A DNA stretch of 22,313 nucleotides from a virus. Every line of letters starts with the position of its first letter. Position 1 is the first letter of the stretch. Positions 5,414 to 13,940 of this stretch are shown one piece after another. The DNA is taken from the IMG/VR virus record IMGVR_UViG_3300025264_000130, positions 1-22,313 of that record; one strand, given 5' to 3'. Position numbers and translations under genes: made by a program. The notes beneath the pieces were generated by a model. It did no database searches. It was not told the origin of the DNA and was given only the letters and a program-made list of their open reading frames with translations.

Positions 5414-7696
5414 TTAACTTTCACTTAAATTTAATGTTCTACCTACTTCTTGCCACACAGCACCATTGTATCTAAATACTAATATATCTGTTTTACCATC
5501 TGTACTTGTTGCAGTAGGAGCAGTTGAAGCAGCAAATTCAAATACTGTATTCCAAGCAATCGTGTGTGAACCATTATAATTAATTTCAACACAAATAAAA
5601 GCACCTTCTACTGCGTTACTTGGTGCAGAGAAAGTTGTGTTTTCTGTTGTAACATGAACTGCGTTTGGTTTAGCACTTGCATCCCAAGCTACAGCATTTG
5701 AAGATGATGTAATTGCTTGTTGAGTTACATTAGCGGCAGCACCAAAAGTAGATACACCACTAACATCACACGTTCCATTAATATCAATCGCTGTTGCTGT
5801 TAAATCAATTTCATTTCCACCAGCAATACTTAATATAGAACCATTACCACTTATGTGTTCTCCACCTGCATCATTAAGATATAATTTACCTGTACTTGCA
5901 ACCAATAAATTTGTACCATCAAATGTTAAGTTGGCTTCTCCAATAAGAGCATTAGCTCCTGTAACTGTTGCAACAGTATTGTTTGTTGATCCTGAAAGAC
6001 TTGTTCCTGCACCATCAGCACCAGAATAACTAAAGTGTACTCCAACACCATCATCATCTGAAAATGATCCTGCACTTACTACATGAGTTACTGGAACTTT
6101 AGTATAACCAGTTGCATCAGTAACAGCACCAGATACTTTAAATGTTGCGTAAGTAGATGGTGTGCCTTCTTTCGTTACAGTTACAATTCCTCTTGCTTCT
6201 GTGTTAGATACATCATCCCAAGATTGTACAAATGCAGATATGTCTGCACTAGCATCATCTGCATCATCTACATATAAAATTGATACACTTGATAGTGTAC
6301 CATGATTAAAAGCAATTTTACCCGCACCTGGATCAGCATCACTTGTTGTGCTTTCAAATGTCATAGATAGTTGTGAGTTAGTTCCAGCAGCTCCAGTAGC
6401 ACCTGTTGATCCTGTGCTTCCAGTAGAACCAGTTGAACCTGTGTCTCCTTTTAAACCTGTTCTTGTAAAGTGTACTGATAATTCATCAGCAGCACTAAAA
6501 GTATTATTAGATGCAAGATGAGCAACTGTAATCTTATTGTAGCCACTAGCATCTGTAACTGCAGCTGTAATTTTAAATCTGGCATAAGTTGAACTATCAT
6601 TAATATCTACAATGTGTAAAAATCCTTTAATAGTAGATGTTGATGATCCCCAAGTTTGAACATCTGTTGCTGTACTAGCTCCATTAGCATCAGCATCATC
6701 AATATAAATTTCTGTAGCTGAAGCGTATGTTCCATTATTAAATGCTATCTCTCCAGCACCAGGGTCTGCATCAGATGTGCCTGTATCAAACTTATAGAAA
6801 TATCCTGGTATTGCACCATCTTCTCCACTTGCTACAAATGAGATAAATACTTTATCATCATCAGCAAATGTACCCGCAGTATCAATGTAAGATAAAGTTA
6901 TTTTACTGTAGCCAGAAGCATCTGTAATTGAACCAGTTACTTTGAATACCATCCAAGTATCTAGTGTGTTAGCTTTTGAAATTCTTATTCGACCTCTGTT
7001 TGTGTCGTTACCTGTAACATCATCCCAGCTTTGTACCCATGCTGAAACATCTGTACCATTAAATTCTAAATCATCTATGTACATTTCAGTTGCACTAGAT
7101 ATTGTTGCATTGTTTAATCTAAATTTTCCTGCTCCAGGATCAGCGTCTGCTGTTGTTGTTGAATATTGAAACATTGCTGAATCTCCACCTGCAGGTAAAA
7201 AATCAGCTACTGTTGTTAAATCACCTGAACTATCAAATCCTAAAGTCTTACTAGCTCTTGTACTAGCATCATCAGTAAACTCTGGTGAAGTAATTGTGTT
7301 TGTTCTTGAAACTTTAAAGGAACGATCTAATGCTTCTTGCATTTGTTGAATCGTCATTGTTGCACGATCCAGACCCTCTTCGTGAGTCTCCGCAGGGAAT
7401 GGATCATTGGCTATATAATCTATAGCCTGAGTTTGCGGGACAGCTCTTCTAATAACCACAGTTTCTCCAGTAGCAGGTGTATTGCCAGATGTGAAAGTTA
7501 CATTTCCACCTGAAGCATCTCCTGCACCAGATACTGTATAGTGTGTTGTTAGAGTCTTTGTTGTTTCTGTTCCTGTAGAGGAACGTATAATAACTTGTAG
7601 GTCTGTGTCTGCAAATATTTTAAAGCTATAAGCAAAAGCTGTAGTTGAGCTATTACCTGAATATGAATTTTTTACTGTTGTTGAAGATATTGTCAT
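5414..7696 (-). CDS. Tail fibre with T7 gp17-like N-terminus and tandem repeats
   Basis: A 760-residue fibre, longer than T7 gp17 (553 residues). Residues 1 to about 150 match the T7 fibre attachment domain (FAYSFKIFADTDLQVI, YTVSGAGDASGGNVTF, VVIRRAVPQTQAIDY, DRATMTIQQMQEALDRSFKV). Three related units of about 120 residues follow, at about 175-297, 299-417 and 445-563, each starting at a DADPGAG motif. A collagen-like Gly-Ser-Thr stretch (415-438) separates units two and three. The C-terminal part has a TFDGTNLLVAS/LYLNDAGG beta region and ends with a compact domain (GKTDILVFRYNGAVWQEVGR) common at fibre ends. It attaches to the tail by its N-terminus and probably binds the host surface. An AGGA lies seven bases before the ATG. 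Confidence 0.9.
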   Translation of the reverse strand: MTISSTTVKNSYSGNSSTTAFAYSFKIFADTDLQVIIRSSTGTETTKTLTTHYTVSGAGDASGGNVTFTSGNTPATGETVVIRRAVPQTQAIDYIANDPFPAETHEEGLDRATMTIQQMQEALDRSFKVSRTNTITSPEFTDDASTRASKTLGFDSSGDLTTVADFLPAGGDSAMFQYSTTTADADPGAGKFRLNNATISSATEMYIDDLEFNGTDVSAWVQSWDDVTGNDTNRGRIRISKANTLDTWMVFKVTGSITDASGYSKITLSYIDTAGTFADDDKVFISFVASGEDGAIPGYFYKFDTGTSDADPGAGEIAFNNGTYASATEIYIDDADANGASTATDVQTWGSSTSTIKGFLHIVDINDSSTYARFKITAAVTDASGYNKITVAHLASNNTFSAADELSVHFTRTGLKGDTGSTGSTGSTGSTGATGAAGTNSQLSMTFESTTSDADPGAGKIAFNHGTLSSVSILYVDDADDASADISAFVQSWDDVSNTEARGIVTVTKEGTPSTYATFKVSGAVTDATGYTKVPVTHVVSAGSFSDDDGVGVHFSYSGADGAGTSLSGSTNNTVATVTGANALIGEANLTFDGTNLLVASTGKLYLNDAGGEHISGNGSILSIAGGNEIDLTATAIDINGTCDVSGVSTFGAAANVTQQAITSSSNAVAWDASAKPNAVHVTTENTTFSAPSNAVEGAFICVEINYNGSHTIAWNTVFEFAASTAPTATSTDGKTDILVFRYNGAVWQEVGRTLNLSES
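6008..7174 (-). repeat. Three tandem protein-level repeats in the fibre
   Basis: Three copies of a roughly 120-residue unit lie at about 6806-7174, 6446-6802 and 6008-6364. Each has DADPGAG followed by a Phe/Ala-Asn-x-Gly/Ala stretch, a YIDD or YVDD motif, a Val-Gln-(Ser)-Trp/Thr-Trp stretch, TDA(S/T)GY, and an ending Ser-Gly-x-Asp-Gly or Thr-Gly-Leu-Lys-Gly. They are diverged, so the duplication is old. They probably form successive trimeric beta units along the shaft. Confidence 0.8.
6383..6454 (-). repeat. Collagen-like Gly-x-Thr repeat
   Basis: About 24 residues starting GLKGDTGSTGSTGSTG and ending GATGAAG encode Gly-X-Y triplets with Thr or Ser instead of proline. The stretch is a short flexible or triple-helical linker between fibre units two and three. 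Its codons repeat at DNA level, so slippage could change its length. Confidence 0.85.
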
Positions 7697-7712
7697 ATTA
7701 TATTCCTATATA

Positions 7713-10700
7713 CTATTCCTTGTTTTGTTCAAGTTCTTTCATAATCTGTAATCCTTTTTGAGCCAAACCAATTCTAACTCTCATTAAATCATCTATAATG
7801 TCTTTTTTCTCATCAGAAGTAAAAAGTGTACCATCATCTTTCATTTTAGCATTGTATATTACCTTTATGTCTTTTGATACATCACTCATTCCTTTGGTAA
7901 TTTCTAATACTGCCTCTATATCAAAATCTGCTTTTTTTCTTAATTCTTGATACCTTTCCATATTACCTGTTCTTTTTAAATAATCCAATGTATTTAATTG
8001 TGTTTTTAATTTTTCTGTTTTTTTATAAAATTTAGATACAGATTGAGAGTATCCATAAACATCTTTAGCTTGAAAAACTCTAACACCTGGTATTTTGGAT
8101 AGTGGATCAGTTGGTTTAATAGGATCATCAATAACCCCACTTGTTATAGCTATTTTATTAATAGCATCTTTAATTATTACACCAACACCACCAAAATAAG
8201 AATCATATATATTTTCTAAAAAAATGGGATTACTAAAATAATTATCTGCACCTACAACAGTGGTTAAAGCTCTAGATAATTCTTTTATTGTTGGATTTGT
8301 ATATATTGAAGAGTATTCAGAATTAAGCATATCTTTAGGTGCATCAGGTGGAAGTATTGGAGCTTCTCTAAAAATACTATAGTCTGATAAATTTTCTAAA
8401 TGTGGTCTCATAAATGTTGGAATAGGAGTATATCCTTTTGCGTGTTCTTTTAAAAAATCTCCAACATAACTCATAAATTCTTGTTTTTCATTTGTTCTTA
8501 TATAGTCTAAAACTTTTTCAGTAAGGTTAGAGAAAAAAGTTCCAACCTCAAATCCTTTTGGAAAAAATCTTCCTTCACCATTTATCTTAAAATAATATTT
8601 ATTATTTTTTACATAGTCTGGTAACTCTTTATAATCTTTATCTAGTTCTCCATCTTTATCTAAATTAGAAATATAAAATCCAAAAGTTGGCAATACTACA
8701 GCTAGTCCAATCATAGAATAAAATTTTTTAGGTCTATCTCTTTGTGCTTCCCAAGCCTTTACAGCACCATTTATTCTTGCTGTAAAAAATGGAACACCTT
8801 TATTAACTATCGCACCTGTTGTTCCTTGTCTTTTATAATCAAGTAAATCTCTTGCTTCAAATCCAGCTCTTTCTAAAGCATCTCTTTCTGATAAACCTTG
8901 TTTCTTTGCTTTTTTAAGAACTTTATTAAGCATACCAACCCTAGTTGCTTCTTCTGAAATTTCAGTTAAATATCTAAATTGTCCTAATATTGGTGTAGAA
9001 TATTCATTTCTCATTACACCTTTATTTAGTATTGTGTGAGCATCTGTGTCAAACATTGTTCTATCAACCGATCTTAATGTTGACTGTGCACCTCCACTTT
9101 TTAAAAAATTTTTATATGCTTGTGTTGCTCTTTTTGGGTCTTTAAATATAACATGAAACATTCCTTTAAAGGAATCTAAAATAGGAATCCAACCTATTTT
9201 AGATAAAAAAGTTGCGTTCATTGAATCTTTTATAAAGTTTGGTATGGCAAAATTAGGAGTAACGATTGCACCTGTTCTTAATGTTCGAGTTGGTGCTGTC
9301 AACCATTTTGCTATAAAACCCATACTTGGATTATCCATAACTCTAAAAGCAGTTGCTAAATCTGGTCCAACTTCCCACACTTCATATTTACCAGTTTTTA
9401 TATTTCTAAAAGAAATAGAATTAGCATCTGGATAAACTGCTTCCTGTCTAAATATAGACAACTCTTCAATACCCTTATTAGAAAGAGTATCAAGAGTTTC
9501 TTTATCAAGTATTTTCGCAAGTTCTTTTCTTTGAACTGTAATTGGTTTTAATGTAGCTTTCTTTTTTTTAATCCAATCAAGAGATACAGGGTCTTTTTTT
9601 TGAGCTTCTATAATTGTATTGATAAAATCATTTTTAGTTTTGTTAAGTTCTGTCATTCTTACAATGTAATCTGTATTTTTAACTATGCTTTCTAAAGGAT
9701 CAATGATCTTATATTTTTTTTGACCTTTTAATTTTTTAAATGGATTACTAGCTTCTCTAATAAATCCAGATTCTCCAGGTCTAGGCAACTCTGCTGCCAT
9801 AGGTACATAATTTTTATTAATTTCTCTAAATGCGTTATAAGATTCTTTAGTAATTAGTCCACCATCAAAAGCATATTTTAAAACACCATCTTGTATAAAG
9901 GTATCTATTTTTTTGGCAGCTTCTTCGTAAGTAATTAACTTACCTGTATCTGGATCTTTAACTTTTTCTTTGCTGTATTTTTTTAAAAATATTTCTGCAT
10001 TAGGAATATCAAAAGGAGTGTCTTTACCTCTTTTAGCAAGAGTTACTGCGTGTCTGTTAGTTATATAAGTGCTTAATAATTTTGTTTCAGTCCTACTATC
10101 TTTTACAAATGGTTTAACAATAGACATTAATGAAGGTCCATTTTCAGCTAATGTTTTAAAATCAAGAGTTCCAAACTCTATAAAGTGAGCTGATCTTCCC
10201 TGCATACCTTCTTGTATTCTTAATTGTTCATACACATTTAATTTTTCTAATCCTGTTTTAGTATTAATTTTAGCTTCTTTAAGAGCTTCATATACAGGAT
10301 ATTTTTGATCTATAGCTTTAATAATAAATTTTCTTTTTGAAGTTTTAGCTGACTGTTTTATTGTTTCTTTAATTTGCTCTATAGTAATAGGAATTTTTAT
10401 TCCTTCAAAAGAAATATTTTCTGCAGCTTTATTTACAATAGGATCTTCAAAAGGTGGTTTTGTTTTTTTACTTGGTGGTATAATATCTTTTGCAGGTACT
10501 TCAATAATATCTTTTTTTTCATAGTCTCTAATAATTTTCATATTAGTAGAAAGTAAATCTTCTCTTAAAGTTCTGCTCTTTGAAGAGTCTAATGCAACAT
10601 CAGTAGGTTTTTTACCATAATCTATAAATATTTTTTTAGATTTTGTTGTTGCTATTTTGCTAGGCAACCTAAGATTAAAGACTGCAAACAAAGCAGAGGT

Positions 10701-11579
10701 TAAAGAAAACTCTCTCATGTCTGGCATCTCTTCACCTAGCAGTAAACCTGTTCCTTGATAGCCTGTAATTTGTGCAGCTGTTCTTGTAAAGTAATTTGAA
10801 GCTAAAGGTGCAGCACCAGGGTAAGCTCTTAAAAGAGGTAAAGCCATAGATGCTGAAAATTTTAAACCTTCTTTAGCTCCTGATTTTAAAGTTTCTTCTA
10901 ATAATATTTGTATAACATCAGATGGTTTTCCTTCATCTTGATTTTCAAGAACTTTTAATAAAGTTTCTCTTGTTGTTGTAGGTATTGCTGCTGCCGTAAA
11001 ACCTCCTCCTATTATTGTACCAGCACCAGGAGCAACAACACTTCCAGTTAAAGCACCAGGTACAGCACTTAAAGCATAAAGAGGAGAATCAAGAGCTAGT
11101 GTTCCTAGTGTAGTTAAAAATTCTTCTGTCCAAGTATAATCTTCAGGTTTTGGCATTTTTAATGCTTCAGGAGTTCCTTCTCCTTTTATTGCTCTCTTAC
11201 TTATATTCCATAAGTTAGTACCTAGTATTTGTTCTGAAATATAATCTCCATCAAATTTTGGTCCAACAAGTTTTTCTTTTAAAGAAGGTTCACTAGCTTG
11301 TTTTATTCTTGATTGATATAACATTTCATCTTCAGGACTAACTATTTCCTCTGATAAATAATCTTTAGTTATTTTAGAAACATATTCTTGTACAATTTTT
11401 GGATCAGGTTTTCTTAATCCATAAGTGGCATTGATCTGATCATCGCTAAAACCATTTTGTTTTGCTGCGTTTATTTCATCGCTATAAGAAGATTTAATTT
11501 CTTCATTAGAAAACCCAGCTTGTTTTGCAGCTTCTATTTCTAGTTTGATTTGTTCCATTCTCTCCATCTTGTTAGCCAT
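7713..11579 (-). CDS. Large internal virion protein, T7 gp16-like position, LPD38-type
   Basis: A 1288-residue protein in the place of T7 gp16 (1318 residues), expected to be ejected into the cell with the genome. Residues 14-53 hold two copies of a 19-residue AAKQ-x-GFS repeat. A long Gly/Ala-rich hydrophobic region at about 150-200 and another at about 950-975 (IGLAVVLPTFGFYISNL) could enter membranes. The middle and later parts show large-polyvalent-protein features: NKNYVPMAAE, a DPLESIVKNT segment, RTLRTGAIVTPNFAIPNFIK near residue 769, and LPDYVKNNKYYFKI with GFEVGTFFSNL further on, as in LPD38. I see no transglycosylase domain such as T7 gp16 carries. The start is uncertain: ATGs at 11579, 11567 and 11558 are all possible, and the 5' end overlaps the upstream gene. 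Confidence 0.8.
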   Translation of the reverse strand: MANKMERMEQIKLEIEAAKQAGFSNEEIKSSYSDEINAAKQNGFSDDQINATYGLRKPDPKIVQEYVSKITKDYLSEEIVSPEDEMLYQSRIKQASEPSLKEKLVGPKFDGDYISEQILGTNLWNISKRAIKGEGTPEALKMPKPEDYTWTEEFLTTLGTLALDSPLYALSAVPGALTGSVVAPGAGTIIGGGFTAAAIPTTTRETLLKVLENQDEGKPSDVIQILLEETLKSGAKEGLKFSASMALPLLRAYPGAAPLASNYFTRTAAQITGYQGTGLLLGEEMPDMREFSLTSALFAVFNLRLPSKIATTKSKKIFIDYGKKPTDVALDSSKSRTLREDLLSTNMKIIRDYEKKDIIEVPAKDIIPPSKKTKPPFEDPIVNKAAENISFEGIKIPITIEQIKETIKQSAKTSKRKFIIKAIDQKYPVYEALKEAKINTKTGLEKLNVYEQLRIQEGMQGRSAHFIEFGTLDFKTLAENGPSLMSIVKPFVKDSRTETKLLSTYITNRHAVTLAKRGKDTPFDIPNAEIFLKKYSKEKVKDPDTGKLITYEEAAKKIDTFIQDGVLKYAFDGGLITKESYNAFREINKNYVPMAAELPRPGESGFIREASNPFKKLKGQKKYKIIDPLESIVKNTDYIVRMTELNKTKNDFINTIIEAQKKDPVSLDWIKKKKATLKPITVQRKELAKILDKETLDTLSNKGIEELSIFRQEAVYPDANSISFRNIKTGKYEVWEVGPDLATAFRVMDNPSMGFIAKWLTAPTRTLRTGAIVTPNFAIPNFIKDSMNATFLSKIGWIPILDSFKGMFHVIFKDPKRATQAYKNFLKSGGAQSTLRSVDRTMFDTDAHTILNKGVMRNEYSTPILGQFRYLTEISEEATRVGMLNKVLKKAKKQGLSERDALERAGFEARDLLDYKRQGTTGAIVNKGVPFFTARINGAVKAWEAQRDRPKKFYSMIGLAVVLPTFGFYISNLDKDGELDKDYKELPDYVKNNKYYFKINGEGRFFPKGFEVGTFFSNLTEKVLDYIRTNEKQEFMSYVGDFLKEHAKGYTPIPTFMRPHLENLSDYSIFREAPILPPDAPKDMLNSEYSSIYTNPTIKELSRALTTVVGADNYFSNPIFLENIYDSYFGGVGVIIKDAINKIAITSGVIDDPIKPTDPLSKIPGVRVFQAKDVYGYSQSVSKFYKKTEKLKTQLNTLDYLKRTGNMERYQELRKKADFDIEAVLEITKGMSDVSKDIKVIYNAKMKDDGTLFTSDEKKDIIDDLMRVRIGLAQKGLQIMKELEQNKE
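11421..11540 (-). repeat. Two-copy 19-residue repeat at the N-terminus of the gp16-like protein
   Basis: Residues 14-32 (EIEAAKQAGFSNEEIKSSY) and 35-53 (EINAAKQNGFSDDQINATY) are near-identical in pattern with a 21-residue period. Each looks like a short helix-turn-helix unit. Similar repeats occur in other phage ejection proteins that I recall. Role unknown. Confidence 0.85.
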
Positions 11580-13054
11580 TTTTGATGTGATTCACCTTTT
11601 AATCTTTTAGGCTCATTTTCTTTAGGTTTAAATTCTTGCTTTGCAGCATAGTCTAAAAGAGCATTTCGTACAGATGATTGAGTTGGAGTGTAGTCTAAAA
11701 GGTCTTTACCAATATAATTATCTGATAATGAATCTAATAATTTAGTTACTGGTATATTATTATTTAAACCTTCAGTAAATTTAGTAAACATATCTTGTCT
11801 AAATAAACTTAATCTATTATTATAGTTCTCATCAAAATATTTAGAACTTGCTGAACCTTCAATTAAAGGAACTACCTTATCTATAAATTCAAAAAATTGT
11901 TTATGAGATTTATTAAGTTTAAGATCAGCTTGTCCTTCTATAACATTACTAAAAAAATTATCATCATCTAAATTAATTTGTCCATCACCTATTCTTTCAG
12001 TAATACTTTTAGCTTCAGTTTCTCCAGGTAACATAAAAGTTTGAAATGAATTTTTAATTTCATTGTTTAATATTTTTTTTATAATTTTATCATTAACTAA
12101 ATAATCTGTATCTAAACTAATTTTTTTATCTAAAAATTTATTATTCAAATTATTAATCTGATTATCGTATTCTTGATTACCTGTAGAATAATTAACAAGT
12201 TGGGATGGGTCTATTCCAATGTAACCATTATTTGCACCTTTAAATGCGTCTGCAACTTTTCTTTTTGATTCTAATAATTGTTTATTAGTTGCAAATTCTA
12301 CTGCTTTATTTTGAAAAACTGCTATCTCTCTCAACTCTGATCTTAATTTTTTTCTAGCTTCTCCTTGAATATTTGGATAATTTTTATTGTCATCTAAAGA
12401 GGATAAAACTCCAAAAGCATTTTTAAGTGCTGCTTGTTTTGCCATTGTAGTTTCAACAAGAGCTGGAAAATTCTTTCTGTATTCATTGTAATTTGCTTCA
12501 CCAATGATGCCATCTGTTACCAATCCTTTATATTTAGTAAGTGCAGATTCAGATAAAATATCAAACTGTAATTTATTACCAGAAGATACAGCATTTAATA
12601 TATCAGATGCAACTTGTTGTTCTACTTGTCCTACTCGAGCTGTAACTAAATTGTCTCTTGTTTTTTTTAAAATATTATTAACATATACATTTTTATTTTG
12701 AGATAAAAGCATATCAAAAGTATTAGCAACATTTTTATTAGATGCTTGTGCTTTATATTTTTGTTTAATGGTTTGAAATTTTTCATTAAAATAATCTACA
12801 CCATCTTGAGGAGTAGATTTTAATTCAGCTTGTTCTGCAGCATTAAATATTTCTACAGTTGCGTCTGCATTTAATTCACCAGCTTTTACTTTTGTTTCAA
12901 TAGCTTTTTCTTTTACATAATAATCTTCAGCTGCTTTTCCTATTGGTCTTAAAGCTGCTGCTATATTTTGTCTAGGATCAATTTGTATATTAGAAGTTAC
13001 ACTAGCTGCTTCTCCAGTTAATCTAGCTCTTGATGTAAACGTAGGTATCTTCAT
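11540..13054 (-). CDS. Internal virion protein, T7 gp15-like position
   Basis: A 504-residue soluble, largely helical protein (T7 gp15 has 747). It begins MKIPTFTSRARLTGEAASV, continues with long Lys/Glu/Gln/Ala-rich helices (about residues 40-270), and ends with a Trp-rich WLTRWREWNKSN tail that is read in two frames with the start of the next gene. Its place between the gp14-like and gp16-like genes and its helical content fit a core protein that helps form the ejection channel. I cannot show homology to gp15 by sequence, so the call is by position. The start overlaps the upstream stop (ATGA) and has AGGA eight bases upstream in that gene's last codons. Confidence 0.7.
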   Translation of the reverse strand: MKIPTFTSRARLTGEAASVTSNIQIDPRQNIAAALRPIGKAAEDYYVKEKAIETKVKAGELNADATVEIFNAAEQAELKSTPQDGVDYFNEKFQTIKQKYKAQASNKNVANTFDMLLSQNKNVYVNNILKKTRDNLVTARVGQVEQQVASDILNAVSSGNKLQFDILSESALTKYKGLVTDGIIGEANYNEYRKNFPALVETTMAKQAALKNAFGVLSSLDDNKNYPNIQGEARKKLRSELREIAVFQNKAVEFATNKQLLESKRKVADAFKGANNGYIGIDPSQLVNYSTGNQEYDNQINNLNNKFLDKKISLDTDYLVNDKIIKKILNNEIKNSFQTFMLPGETEAKSITERIGDGQINLDDDNFFSNVIEGQADLKLNKSHKQFFEFIDKVVPLIEGSASSKYFDENYNNRLSLFRQDMFTKFTEGLNNNIPVTKLLDSLSDNYIGKDLLDYTPTQSSVRNALLDYAAKQEFKPKENEPKRLKGESHQKWLTRWREWNKSN

Positions 13055-13485
13055 CCAGCAGTTCCTATTCTAAGTAAACTTTCACCAGCTTTAGCATAGT
13101 AACCTAGTTCAGCAATTCTTGCTTGTTGTCTCGCAATGTTACCTTGTATTCTAGCAAAGTTAGCTTCTTCCATTTTTTGTGATTGTGCAACTTGAGAGTT
13201 ATAAGTTATAACATCTTTTTCTGTTTCTGCTTGTTCAGCATTATATCTTAAAACATTTAATACACTTCCTGATCTTTCTGCACCTGATACTGCTGCGGCT
13301 ACTTTTGTTTGTCCTACTAACTGTTGATACGATTGATCAAATTTACCAATGTCAAATTCTGTTTGTTGTTTAATAGCTTGAGCTTCTTGTTCTTTAACTT
13401 TAGCATTACGATTCATCATCGCTTGATTATATTTACCAAGTGCGGATGCTTGTTGTGCTGCTGCTATATCAAATACAAAACTCAT
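13051..13485 (-). CDS. Internal virion protein B, T7 gp14-like
   Basis: A 144-residue Ala/Gln-rich, fully helical protein (T7 gp14 has 196 residues). It begins with a short hydrophobic stretch (MSFVFDIAAAQQASALGKY) and continues in one long amphipathic helix pattern, with a GAERSGSVLNVLRYNA motif in the middle and a C-terminal Ala/Gly-rich helix (GYYAKAGESLLRIGTAG). SGSVLNVL-like segments and the Gln/Ala composition are typical of gp14-type core proteins, which sit in the virion core and enter the outer membrane at ejection. AGGA in the last codons of the upstream gene lies nine bases before its ATG, which overlaps that gene's stop. Confidence 0.75.
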   Translation of the reverse strand: MSFVFDIAAAQQASALGKYNQAMMNRNAKVKEQEAQAIKQQTEFDIGKFDQSYQQLVGQTKVAAAVSGAERSGSVLNVLRYNAEQAETEKDVITYNSQVAQSQKMEEANFARIQGNIARQQARIAELGYYAKAGESLLRIGTAG

Positions 13486-13940
13486 TAAAAAATCCTCGCA
13501 TATCTGAAGTGATCTGAACCATCAAAACCATAATGTTTCATCAATCCTTCGTTTTGTAAACCAAGCCATGAAGCAAACTTTAAACCTATTTTAAAGTCAG
13601 CTCTTACAGCTGTTTGTACTCTTTTTATATTATTTTCTTTTGCTAGTCTTGCAAAATTTTTCTTAATAGCTCTGGCAATAACTAGCGGGTGATTCCAAAC
13701 TTTACTTGTCGCTAACACCCAACCTTCTGCCACACCATCCCAAATGATTTTCATACCTGCAGATGCAATAGGTTCGTTATTAATAATACAAGTATAAGCT
13801 AAACCATTCTGTTCTAACTGCATAGCATCTCCATCATATTGTGCATCTTTATCCATAAGAACGTGGTTCATTTGATTAGCAAGAATGATCTTACCATGAG
13901 TTGAGATATAAGGAACTATTTGTAATAAATTTTTAGTCAT
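13485..13940 (-). CDS. GNAT-fold internal virion protein A, T7 gp13-like
   Basis: A 151-residue protein in the place of T7 gp13 (138 residues). The order of elements is that of an acetyltransferase fold: a central strand with NNEPIASAGMKIIWDG, then a helix (HPLVIARAIKKNFARLAKEN), a strand (IKRVQTAVRADF), and a C-terminal FASWLGLQNEGLMKHYG motif like GNAT motif B. The acetyl-CoA pyrophosphate loop (Arg/Gln-x-x-Gly-x-Gly/Ala) is not visible, so it is probably structural rather than an active enzyme. T7 gp13 helps assemble the internal core, and the same role is likely here. It overlaps the nozzle gene by eight bases. Confidence 0.75.
   Translation of the reverse strand: MTKNLLQIVPYISTHGKIILANQMNHVLMDKDAQYDGDAMQLEQNGLAYTCIINNEPIASAGMKIIWDGVAEGWVLATSKVWNHPLVIARAIKKNFARLAKENNIKRVQTAVRADFKIGLKFASWLGLQNEGLMKHYGFDGSDHFRYARIF

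Noticed and set aside
6083-7169. Plus-strand open frames across the fibre gene
   Set aside because: They are shadows of the repeat-rich fibre coding sequence, with no start signals or recognisable products.
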